Assembly: GCA_005656395.1 (NCBI GenBank)
Contig: SRSI01000079.1
Span: 930,001 to 994,000 of the forward strand
DNA from: Strongyloides papillosus
Lineage: Eukaryota > Nematoda > Chromadorea > Rhabditida > Strongyloididae
Length of the DNA: 64,000 nt
Direction of reading: 5' to 3'
The position numbers and the translations under genes are program-made. Below are positions 11,800 to 22,461 of this stretch, piece after piece; positions within the stretch are counted from its first letter, which is position 1; every line of letters starts with the position of its first letter. Below the pieces are notes generated by a model, which made no database searches, was not told the origin of the DNA, and saw only the letters and a list, made by a program, of their open reading frames with translations.

Positions 11800-13325
11800 T
11801 TAATTTTGATTTTGAATTTTCCATAATTCACATTTATCTTCGGGATTCATTTTACTATTTACTGGGCAATTAAAAGCGTCAGAAAATGGTTTATAATTTG
11901 ATAAAGCTACATTGGTGCGTATTTCTGGTGGAGGATATCTAGTTGTTTTTATTTTTTTCTCTAACATGTCTTTACTTGTATATTCACATTTTTTTCTACC
12001 ATAACTAATAAAAAATAATTGTTCTTTTGTGAATTTCTCAAAACCAGGAACTTCTATGTCCTTACCACCATTACTCTGAAGCCATTTCATATAAGCTCTA
12101 TGGGCAAGTTTAAGTCCACCATTATCAGCAATATTTTCAGGTAATGTTTGCAAACCATTTATATTTATATTAGTTATACTATCTTTTTGCATACCGTACT
12201 GTTCAATAAAACATTTTATTTTTTCTTCAAAATTTTTAACTGACATTTGAGTGACATTAAAGTTATTTCTATTATCACCTTCAAGTGTACGATTGTAATT
12301 CCCATTATCAAAGGCATGCGTTATTTCATGACTAATCGTAGCTCCAAAATAACCATAGTTAAGTGACATTGGATAGTATGCACTAAATGATGGTTCATTA
12401 AGGACATCCGAATTGAAAGTAAAAAAATTCTTTGTTTTTCTATACCATGCATTAGCATATACATATTTACCAAGAAGTAGAAGAGGATTGAAAATTTTTC
12501 CAAAGCATGAATCCAATGTATCATTCTTTCTGTCGAGAGATCCTTTAATACTCCTTATATTTTTAAGAACAAGTTTTATTGAAAAATCATCTTCAAAAAA
12601 CATTTTAAATTTTTTATAACAATATTCCATTTCCTTTGTATTTGACAAATCATATTCATCGAAATTTCTTTTGAATTTCATTTTATCAAGTTTATACAAA
12701 AAATTATTTCTTGTTTCTTCGTCAAATATATGCTTCTTTTCATCTATTAATAATCTGAATTCTTTCTTAATTCTTTTAATCATGTCTTCTACATAAATAT
12801 AGTCACCATTCTCTTCACTTTTTATTTTATTTTTTCTTATAAATATTGAACTTAAAGCATATGCTCCAAAGTTCAAAATTTCTGTTCGGCATTCAAAAAA
12901 TTCGATACCATGAAGGTGATTACATTTTCTATGTAAATTGTAAAGATTATTAAATATTTTCGATTCATTTTTATATTTTCCTTGCTGAAATTCTGAAAAA
13001 AAATAAATAAAGACAAAAAGATATTACCTAAAACAACTTTATCGAAGTTTACGTTTCCATCTCTAATTGAGAAATTTGTATGATATTCATATTTCTTTTC
13101 CTGAGTTCTAATCCATTTACCACAGGCAAATTTGTAGAAATTATCACATGGATTTACATCATGATCAACATATTCGTGAAGACTACTAGATGCTGTTTCA
13201 CTATACAACTTTTCAGAAATAATTTGTTTTCCGATCCCATAAGTATGTATAATCAAATTATTTGAATCTCCTCGTGATACGACAAAAAGTACATAAGTAT
13301 AAAGAACTAAAATAAAAGCATTCAT
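11800..13325 (-). CDS. Secreted M13 (neprilysin-like) metallopeptidase, intact reading frame
   Basis: Exons 13028-13325 and 11800-12992, joined across a 35-nt phase-1 intron (12993-13027), give 496 residues. Signal peptide about 1-18 (MNAFILVLYTYVLFVVS). M13 N-terminal block near 50-75 (HEYVDHDVNPCDNFYKFACG), NAWY motif near 280, zinc motif HEITH at 321-325, third ligand in ENIAD at about 385, and the C-terminal block with EIRTNVALSNY ending KCELWKIQNQN. All three zinc ligands are present. The residue matching neprilysin His711 is Tyr or Pro (RYPPPEIR), so transition-state stabilisation may be altered. It is shorter than typical M13 proteins (about 700-770 aa) and is secreted rather than membrane-anchored. 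Its substrate is unknown. Confidence 0.85.
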
Positions 13326-13870
13326 ATTAAATTTGATGAATGATTGTGCAATATCTGAATTCTAAGACATTTTTCACCATTATATACAAAAAAATAGATG
13401 CAGAATCATTTAATGTATACATTTAATAATCAAATAATTTTTATTTTTTAGCAAAGATTTATCACAATTTTTTTATATATAGAAATACAGATAAAAAATT
13501 ATAATTTTTATTACAACACATGAATTTATATTATGATCATTTTTATATGTTAATTTTATTATTATATGCTAAATATTTAAAATAAAATCATTATTATAAT
13601 GAATTATTTGACTTGATTCATTATCTAACAATCACATTTATTTATAAACGAAATCTTGAAACATATGCTAATAACTGTAGGACATTCATAACAGTATTAT
13701 CGCCGTTAGATATTTAAAAAAAAATTACCCTCGTTTTTAAAATTTCCTCTTGATACGTATAGGTTAGACTCGTTTTTTTTATGGATATATTTTAAAACAA
13801 AATCTTTTATCGTTAAAAATTATTCCATATAAAAGAAATAACATACAAATTTCTAATTTTTTTTTCGTTT
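13326..13870. other. Spacer between M13 copies, intact (empty-site) version
   Basis: Carries the TATA box (13379-13388) and the uninterrupted spacer that shows where the transposon at 814-4382 inserted in the first unit. No gene. Confidence 0.55.
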
Positions 13871-15374
13871 TTACCATAAATCACATTTCAATTCATCATT
13901 CATTTTAGTAGTTTCTGGGCACCCAAAAGCTCTATAAAAGTATACACTATTTGAAAAAGCTACATTAACGCGTATTTCTGATGGTGTATACTCATTTGTG
14001 TCTATTTGTTTTTCTAAAATGTCTTCAGTTTCATATGAACAGTGACCTCTAGCAGCACTGATGAAAAATAATTGTTCATAATTGTATTTCTCATAAGCAG
14101 AAACAAGAGAATCCTTATTACCATTACTTTGAAGATAATTCAGGTAAGCTCTAAAGGCAATTTTTTGTCCACCATTATCAGCAATATTTCTAGCTAATGT
14201 AAGTGAACCATTTATATTTTTATTGGTTTTACTTTCTTTTTGTATACTGTATTGTTTAACAAAACAATCACTTTCTTCTTTAAAATTATTTATTGACGAG
14301 GTCGTGACATTAAATTCATTTTTATTATCACCCTCAAGTATATGTCTGTAATTATCACTATCAAATGCACGCATCATTTCATGAGCAATAAGAATTCCAA
14401 GACTACCATAATTTAATGAGTGTGGAAATTTTTTGCTAAACCATGGTTCATTAACGGCATCAGAGCTAAATGAAAAATAATTACCATCTGGATTATACAT
14501 TCCATTTCTAAATACAAATGAATTCATATATTTGTCAGGATGAAAAATTTTCTCCATACAAGACATCGGATCATTCGTATGATTGTATGGTAATACTTTA
14601 TTATGTTTAATAGTTTTAAGAAGATTTTCTATTTCAACATCAGAAAGTTTAATTCCTACATCATCATAACAAGCTTCCATTAAATGTACATTAGACAAAT
14701 AATGTAAATCTAAATTTTTTATAAATTTCAATCGATCAAGTTTATATTTAAAATTATTTCTTGTTTCTTCATCAAACATATGCTTTTTTCTATCTATTAA
14801 TAATCTAAATTCTTCCTTTAATCTTTTAATCATATCTTGTATATAAATATAGTCACCATACATTTTACTTTTTAATTTATTATTTTCTAAAAATACTGAA
14901 ATTAAAGCATATTTTCCAAAATTATAAATTTCGGATTGACAGTCTTTAATTTTGTCTTTAGGTAATTGTTCACATTTTTCTCGCAATTTATACATAGTAT
15001 AAATTGCTTTTGATTCAGTATTATATTTTCCCAAAAAAGCTTCTGAAAGCAAATAATAACGGACAAAATAAAATATTACCATCAACAAATCTAAGGAAGT
15101 TAATTTGCCCACTTCTAATGCTTATATTTTTTTCACCTCTATTTAACATTTCCATACTTTTAATCCATTTACCACATACAAACTTATAAAAATTATCACA
15201 TGGATTCACATCAAGATCAAGATATTCATAAAAACTTGCAGTAGCCGGATTATTATACATAGCTGGAGTATTTTCTTTTTTACCACCGAATATTTTACCA
15301 AACAAACCAAGAGCACCTCTTTGTGATGCGGAAAAAAGTGTATAAGTGTAGAGAACTAAAATAAAAACATTCAT
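13871..15374 (-). CDS. Secreted M13-like protein, predicted inactive (pseudo-peptidase)
   Basis: Exons 15080-15374 and 13871-15042 with a 37-nt phase-1 intron (15043-15079), 488 residues, fully open. Signal peptide MNVFILVLYTYTLFSAS, then FYEYLDLDVNPCDNFYKFVCGKW. The zinc site is lost: HEMMR (319-323) instead of HExxH, and RNIAD instead of ENIAD. The rest of the M13 fold is retained, including NGMYNPDGNYF, the RVNVAFSN strand and the final KCDLW. It is the closest paralog of 4482-5987, sharing both substitutions, so the loss preceded their duplication. Retention of an open frame suggests a non-catalytic role, such as binding a peptide or partner; this is inference. Confidence 0.85.
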
Positions 15375-16838
15375 GTTAAATTCAATGAATGTTTGTGTAA
15401 TATCTGAATTCTAAGAAATTTCTTATTATTATATACGAAAAATGGATCAAGAATCATTTAATATATACATTTGATAATCAAATAATATCTATTTTTTAGC
15501 AAAACAATTTACCACATATTTTTATATATAGAAATACAGATAAAAAATTATAGTTTTTATTACTAAATATAAATTTACATAAAAAACATTTTTATATGCT
15601 AAATTTATTATTATCTGTTGATTATTTTAAATAATATTATTGTTTATTAATTATCTCACTTGATTATATTATCTAACAATCACATTTATTTATAAAAAAA
15701 ATCTTTAAATAGATGCTAATAAATGTTGAACATTTATAACAATATTATTGCTGTTAAATATTGGAAAAGAATAAATCATCGTTTTATACATTTTTCTCTG
15801 ACAATTTCAAAAAGTTTCTTTGAAGTACCAGTTGAAGCCCATACTTCTACATGGCATATTGTTTAACTTTTGAAACCATTTTGGTTAGAATATTTTTTTT
15901 AAAACTACCATAACTCTTTGATACATAACTTGTACAATTATTAATTAAACCCTACAATATTGAGTTTCCCAATTTTTTAAGTATTTAATATATCAATTGA
16001 CTTTGAAAATAATTTAATTACGTTAACCTTTAGAAACGTTTTTTAAGAAACAGAATTAAACAAAAAAGTGTCCGAAGAAGTAGTGTTTTTTCTGAAAATA
16101 ATTTAGTCAATAATGATTAAAACTTATTGAAATAAATTTTTTCTCCTTAATTTGGAAAATTTCATCTATTGACTTGCCAATCATAAAGATTGCGAAGTTT
16201 GAGGAAAATTATGGTGATGACAAAAGTGATTCTTGTGGAAAAGTAAAAAGGGGGACACATAAATTAACATAATTTGTTTTTCTGTTGAATAATAAACTTT
16301 TTTATAGTTTTATTTTTTAAGCTAGACTAAGATCTATATAGCAAATAAAATTTATTTGATTTCATCAACTTCTTTTAACTTTTAACCAATTCAACTTATT
16401 AATTTAGAAACAAAATTGTTAGCACTATTTAGTTTATAAATTGAGAAATTAATAATTAATCCCAATTATTGTTGTGTTTTCGCAGTATTTTAAAATTGTC
16501 CTTTTTAAAAGAGATACAACACACTTTGTTTTATTAACATTGAGAAAAGTTATTCTCTGTATAAAAATATACTAGAAAAAGAACTAAAAGTGATGTTTTT
16601 TATGAATATTTTTGTCAATTCTAGCCACAAATGTTTGAATTTGATACAGAATCTATACTTAAAAAACACGTCTTTTGGCTATTTACTAATAAAAAGCGGT
16701 TTAATTTTAAAAGATTTACGATTGAGAAAGTTAGTTTTCTTATTTTTTTTGCTACAGAAAATCTTTTATTGTTAGAAATTATTCAACACAAAAGAGTTAT
16801 CATAAAAAATAGAAAAATAAATTTTTCTAATGACAATT
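15375..16838. other. Long spacer: M13 upstream block plus about 0.95 kb of extra sequence
   Basis: 15375-15796 is the usual upstream block, with its TATA box at 15428-15436. About 15797-16745 is additional. Its first 200 nt match the sequence bordering the array at 21797-21960 (shared CATACTTCTA, TTAGAATA). The normal 3' flank resumes near 16748. Short AT-rich frames at 16590-16906 on the plus strand are not credible genes. No terminal repeats were found. Confidence 0.5.
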
Positions 16839-18311
16839 TTACCATACCCTACATGTCTTCATATGACCCAATTTATTCCAATATGTGCATCCAAAAATGT
16901 TTGTGAATTCATCATAATTTTTTAAAATTGAATTAGTGCGTACTTCTGATAGAATATCATGAGTTGTATGTTCACAAAAAGTTCTACCAAAACCAATAAA
17001 AAATAATTGGTCATCGGTGTATTTTTCAAAACCAGGAACACTAGAGTACTCTTCATCAAAACTTCTTACAAAATTTTTATAAGCTCTATAAGCAATTTTA
17101 AGTCCAGCATTATCAGCAAGTTTCTTATCCGTTGATAATACATCATCGATACCTCTATGACGTACAGTTTCTCTTTGCTTGTTCAACTCCCGAGTAAAAC
17201 ATTTACTGTATTCTATCATACTCTCCATTGATGCTTCAGACATTAGCGATTTTTTTCCTTCTCTTGAATAAAAACTATTATAATTAAAATTTATAGTTTT
17301 AGTATCAAAACCTTCAAATATTGCTTGCGCAATGGAAAAACCAAGAAAACCATAATTAAGTGAGCTTGGAAATTTTATACTAAACGATGGTTCCGTAAGA
17401 GTGTCTGAACTAATAGAAATTCTATTATAAACAGGATGATACTTTACTGTTCTATATACATGATAATCCAAATATTCATCAGGTTTGAAGATTTTTTCTC
17501 TACAAGTCCACATTAAATTTTCATTCTTTGTTATTGACTGTTCTTTCTTAATGGCATCAACAATATTTCCAATATTTGAAACAGTAGCATTATTAAAATC
17601 TATTGTTGTGTTTTTATAACATTCCTCCATTAACGCTATATCAGTCACATAATGGGTTTCAGGTTTTATATAAAATGTTATGTTATTAATTTTTTGTAAA
17701 ATATTATTTATTGAGTAACTATCAAATGTATCTCGCCTTTCATTTATTAATTTTAAAAATTCTTCTTTAATTCTTTTAATCATATCTTCTACTACAATAT
17801 AATCATTGCGTTCTTCACTATTTTTTATGTTTCTTTTTATAAATAATGTAGATAGAGCATATGTTCCAAATTCGATAACTACTCGTCGACAATCATACAT
17901 CGCGTCTAAAGGTTCAATGGCGACACACAAACCTCGTAAATATAGTATTTGATCTGCAACAGATGATTGTCCCCTAATTGACTCTTCATGGTTAGTCTCT
18001 AAAAGCAAGTAAATAAAGACAAAAAAGATATTACCTTCAATTAATGCTTTGAAATTTTCAGTTGTAAGTCTATAATCGAAATTTCCGCGTTTGTACTTAC
18101 TTTCCCTTTTCTTATCTTTTATCCAACTACCACAGGCAAAATTGTAAAAATTATCACATGGAACTACATCAGTATCAATATATTTACGAAGATTGTCGGA
18201 AGTGAATTTTGGATCGTAAATTGTTTTAGCATCTACTGCCTTATTTGGAGTGGATCCTTTTGATATGAAAAGAAGTGAATAAAAATAAAGGATTAAGGCA
18301 AAAACATCCAT
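16839..18311 (-). CDS. Divergent secreted M13-like protein lacking the zinc motif
   Basis: Exons 18035-18311 and 16839-17998, with a 36-nt phase-1 intron (17999-18034) that is open in frame and could be mistaken for coding. Spliced length 478 residues. Signal peptide MDVFALILYFYSLLFIS, M13 block YIDTDVVPCDNFYNFACGSW. Where the paralogs have HExxH this protein has AQAIFEGF (about 316-323), and ENIAD is replaced by KKLAD, so all zinc ligands are gone. FIGFGRTFCEH and the EVRTN strand remain, ending in KTCRVW. It is the most divergent member of the array, yet its long frame is undamaged, suggesting selection for a non-peptidase function. Confidence 0.85.
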   Translation of the reverse strand: MDVFALILYFYSLLFISKGSTPNKAVDAKTIYDPKFTSDNLRKYIDTDVVPCDNFYNFACGSWIKDKKRESKYKRGNFDYRLTTENFKALIEGNIFFVFIYLLLETNHEESIRGQSSVADQILYLRGLCVAIEPLDAMYDCRRVVIEFGTYALSTLFIKRNIKNSEERNDYIVVEDMIKRIKEEFLKLINERRDTFDSYSINNILQKINNITFYIKPETHYVTDIALMEECYKNTTIDFNNATVSNIGNIVDAIKKEQSITKNENLMWTCREKIFKPDEYLDYHVYRTVKYHPVYNRISISSDTLTEPSFSIKFPSSLNYGFLGFSIAQAIFEGFDTKTINFNYNSFYSREGKKSLMSEASMESMIEYSKCFTRELNKQRETVRHRGIDDVLSTDKKLADNAGLKIAYRAYKNFVRSFDEEYSSVPGFEKYTDDQLFFIGFGRTFCEHTTHDILSEVRTNSILKNYDEFTNIFGCTYWNKLGHMKTCRVW

Positions 18312-18833
18312 ATTAAATTTGATGAATAATTTTGTAATGTCTGAATTCTGAGAAATTTCTTACCATTATATACAAAAAAATAGACGATAATTAATTCAAT
18401 GTATAATTTTGACAATATAATAAAAAGTTTTTTTAGCAAAGCAATTTATTGCAATTTTTTTTTATAAAATATGGATTTGCATTAAAATCATTTTAACATG
18501 TAAATTTTATTATTTTATTTTAATCATTAAAAAATAACATCATTGTTTAATAATCGTTCCGCTTGATTTTATTATCTAACAATCATATTTATTATATAAA
18601 AGAAATATTGAAACAAAAGCTATTATTTTAAAACATTCAGAACACTATTATTGCCGTTAGATATTTAAAAATAATTTATCCTTATTGTATAAATTTCCAG
18701 TTGATATTTATAGGTTAGACTCGTCTATTTTATGGATACATTTTTGAAATAAAGTCTATTATTCTTAAAAAATTTTCAATATAAAAGTAATGGAATAAAA
18801 ATATAGATAAAATAGAAATACTTAATTTTGATT

Positions 18834-20343
18834 TTAAATTTTCCATAATTCACATTTATCTTCAGGATTCATATTACTATTAATTGGGCAATTAAAAGCA
18901 GCAGAAAATGGTTTATAATTTGATAAAGCTACATTAGTGCGTATTTCTCCTGGAGGATGTGTATCTGAATTTATTTGGTTTTCTGTAGTATATCTACCAG
19001 TATGCTGGCAATTACTTCTACCAGCACCAATAAAAAACAATTGTTCATTGGTGAATTTCTCAAAACCAGGAACTTCTATATCCTTACCACCATTACTTTG
19101 AAGCCATTTCATATAAGCTTTATAGGCAAGTTTAAGTCCACCATTATCAGCAATACTTTCATTTAATACTAGTGAACCATTTATATATTTATCAGTTATA
19201 CTTTCTATTTGCATACCGTACTGTTCAATAAAACATTTACTTTTTTCTTCAAAATGTTTAACTGACTTTTGAGTGACATTAAATTTATTTTTATTATTAC
19301 CTTCAAGTGTACGATTATAATTATTACTATCAAAAGCATGCATAATTTCATGTGCGATTTTAAATCCAAGAAAACCATAATTGAGTGAGTTTGGAAATCT
19401 TATACTAAACGATGGTTTATTAAAGGCATCTGAATTGATAGAAAAATAATTATCATAAATATTGTACCATGCATTTCTATATACATATTCACTCATAACA
19501 CTATTAACTTGAAAAATTTTTCCCCTACAAGATTTCAAATCATCTTTATTTTTATCTGATAATGATTTATCATGCTTAATTTCGTTAACTAAATCTGAAA
19601 GTGGAAAAAAATAATGAATTCCTTTTTTTGCATAACAATCATTCATTATCTCTATATTAAAAATATCAGATTCACCGAAATCTTTTTTATATTCTATTCT
19701 ACCAAGTTTAAACAAAAAATTATTTCTTGTTTCTTCATCAAATATGTGCTTTTTTTCATCAATCAGTAATCTAAATTCTTCTCTTATTCTTTTAATCATA
19801 TCTTCTATAAAAACAAAATCATAACGTTTTTCACTTTTTTTTCTATTCTGTGTTACAAATAATGTACTTATAGCATAAGTTGCAAAATCATCAATTACTT
19901 GTAGACATTCGTTTTTGTCAAGTTCAATCGTTTTTAAACATTCTTTCCGTCTCTTTTGAAGTACTCTTGCTACTTCCGATATTTTATCATATTTTCCTTC
20001 GTAAAATTCTGAAAGCAACTAAATAAAGATAAAAAAAATTACCGTCACGAAATTTATTGAAGTTCGTGTGTTGATCTCTAATACTGGAATTATCATTGTC
20101 TCCATATATCTTTTTCTGTGTTCTAATCCATTTACCACAGGAAAATAAATAAAAATTATCACATGGATCTACACTAGGATCAAGATACTCGTAAAGATTT
20201 TGAGCTTCTAGTCTTGTATTCAATGGTTCCAATTCAACAACTTTTTTACCACTCGGACTATCTTTATCCAAATCAATCACAATACTTCCATGTGATGCAG
20301 AAAAAAGTCCATAAGTATAGAGAATCAAAATAAAAACATTCAT
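18834..20343 (-). CDS. Secreted M13 (neprilysin-like) metallopeptidase with complete catalytic motifs
   Basis: Exons 20043-20343 and 18834-20008 with a 34-nt phase-1 intron (20009-20042), 491 residues from the MNVFILIL start. An ATG nine bases upstream would add three residues, but the inner one matches the paralogs. Signal peptide, YLDPSVDPCDNFYLFSCGKW, NAWYN near 280, HEIMH at 320-324, ENSIAD-type third ligand (NESIADNGG), and DTHPPGEIRTN, which keeps the His equivalent to neprilysin His711. Ends KCELWKI. This is the only copy with an intact frame plus every catalytic residue, so it is the best candidate for an active secreted endopeptidase of the cluster. Confidence 0.88.
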
Positions 20344-20658
20344 GTTAAACATGGTAAATGATTACACAGTTTTCAATTCCTGAGAAATCTTAGCATTATA
20401 TACAAAAATAAAATGGATAATGATTCATTTAATGTATAAATTTGACAATCTAATTAAATCTATTCTTAGCAAAAAACTTTATTGCAATTTGTTGTATATA
20501 GAAACATAGATAAGAAATTATAATTTTTAATATAGAATATAAAATAATAAACTAGAATTGTTTAGCATGTTAATTTTTTTATTATAATGATTATCATTGT
20601 TTAATAAATATACCACTTGATTATATTATCTATCAATCATATTTATTTATAAAGAAAA

Positions 20659-21708
20659 CACACAGAGAAATTTACACAAAAAACATCCTTACGCCATAAT
20701 TTTTAGTCCTCAAAATAAAATTGCATAAAATTTTACTCATTTTTAAATATATGAATTACCATCTTATCATTTTGTCGCAGATCGTAAAATATTTCTTCTT
20801 TTTTTACAATATTTTTTCTTAAACGGATTATAAATTATTATCTTTTATCAGATAGAATTAGAAATATTTATTAATTTTTTTAATAATATATAAAATATCT
20901 AGAACATTTAGATAAACACTATCTAGAATTTAGTCCCATACATTTTAAGTTAACATATGCTAGATAATTCCTATATTTAAAATATGAGGAAAGAGATCAG
21001 AAAATTATTTTGATATTAAAAATTTTATCTATCTTATTATACGTAGCTTTATATGCCAATTCTCAAACATTACTAATGTTTAAAAAAATAACGAAAGTGA
21101 AAACTAATCTATACTTTGAATTTCAATCATATTCAATAATATAAACCTAGCCTTTTATATTAATTAGAAGTTTAATTTAATTACTCTTTTTATTTTACTA
21201 TTTCATTATTAAAAATTTAAAAAGTTATTCAAATATCAAACTGTTTTAAAATCATTAAAATATATAATAAAACAATTTTTAAAGAATATTTATACTTTTT
21301 TAACATTCAAAAAATTATGTAATATTTTAATACTGATCATCAATATTATAAAACATGATAAAAACAAAATGTTAATTGATAATTTACAACAACATTATTA
21401 TGAAACAAAAGATTTTTAAGTTTTTTTGATACATTTTTTTTGTAATTAAAAAGAAGGCAAATACTTGTCTAAGTGGAACGAGTGAAGCAAGCTCCTGTTT
21501 GTTAAATGTCTATCTTTTATCAAATTTCATATATAAATTCTTTTAATATATTTAAAAAAAACCATAATTCCAAATAAATATTACAAAATATATCGTTAGC
21601 GACAACAATAAATATAACTGTTGAATTTTGCGTTTAAGATAGAAAATTATATGCTCGGGACGAAAATTAAAAATTGAGGATCATTTTTTGTGTAAATTTC
21701 TCTGTGTG
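20659..21708. mobile_element. 1.05 kb non-coding element with perfect 25-bp TIRs
   Basis: The left end begins CACACAGAGAAATTTACA and the right end (21684-21708) is its exact complement over 25 nt. It interrupts the M13 upstream block between ATTTATTTATAAAGAAAA and AAATTTCAAGACAAATGC, contiguous in other copies. The target duplication is unclear (at most AAA). AT-rich interior without an ORF. Confidence 0.75.
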
Positions 21709-21910
21709 AAATTTCAAGACAAATGCTAATAAGTGTAGAACATTCATATAAATATTGTTGCTAAATATTCAAAAAGAGTAAATCATTATTTTATACACTT
21801 TTCTCTGAAATTTTCATAAAGGTTTTCTTTTTAAAATACTAGTTTAAAGCCATACTTCTATCTGGCTTTGCTAAACTTTTTAAAAAATTTTGCTTAGAAT
21901 ACTTTTTAGA
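21709..21910. other. Right border of the M13 array
   Basis: Continuation of the M13 upstream block to about 21790, followed by sequence homologous to the extra segment at 15797-15960. No gene. Confidence 0.45.
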
Positions 21911-22430
21911 AATAAACAAATTAAAAATTAAAATTTCCAATAAATTGAATATACTTCTACATTGGATTTTATCTTATGTGCACAAAAAAGTATAAAAATA
22001 AATTTTGACTATTATATTATCTATTTACCTGACATTATAAAAGTACCACCATCTCAGGTATTTAAACATTTATCACTTTCAATGAAAATATATTTGTAGC
22101 AAACATTTTTTAGTTATTTACACTTTGTTTTTGTTTATTAGACATGAAAGTGCTTTCATTGTGGGTACTTTCAATAATAAGGGATGAAGAATTAAGTAGA
22201 ATTGAATTTTTTTATGGGAAAAACCTTTATTATTTAACATTCAATGATATCTTTTTGTAGTTTTCGAAGAATGTTTAAATGCCTCAGATGGCGAAGCTTT
22301 TATAATGGCAGGTATAGTAATAATATAATAATTAAAATTTATTTTCATAATTTTTTTTGCACATAAGGTAAAATCCATTATAAAAGTACATTGAATTCGT
22401 CAAAAATTTTAATTTTTGATTTGGTTATTA
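21911..22430. repeat. Long imperfect inverted repeat (foldback element)
   Basis: Arms at about 21911-22075 and 22262-22430 are reverse complements with scattered mismatches (for example GGATTTTATCTTATGTGC against the complement of GCACATAAGGTAAAATCC; CATTATAAAAG and TTTAAACAT also pair). The central loop is about 190 nt. No ORF. Likely a foldback or MITE-type element. Confidence 0.7.
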
Positions 22431-22434
22431 CATA

Positions 22435-22461
22435 TTAGGTTGTTCAATAAATAATGACACC
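22435..22461. repeat. Solo mariner-type end (TTAGGTTGTTCAATAAATAA...)
   Basis: TTAGGTTGTTCAATAAATAA followed by TGACACC resembles the consensus start of mariner terminal repeats. A second copy in the same orientation (TTAGTTTGTTCAATAAATAA, 25754-25780) lies 3.3 kb away. No opposite-orientation partner was found for either. Confidence 0.35.

Noticed and set aside
16590..16906. Two plus-strand ORFs in the long M13 spacer
   Set aside because: Phe/Leu/Asn-rich composition typical of random AT-rich sequence, and the end overlaps the M13 coding region.
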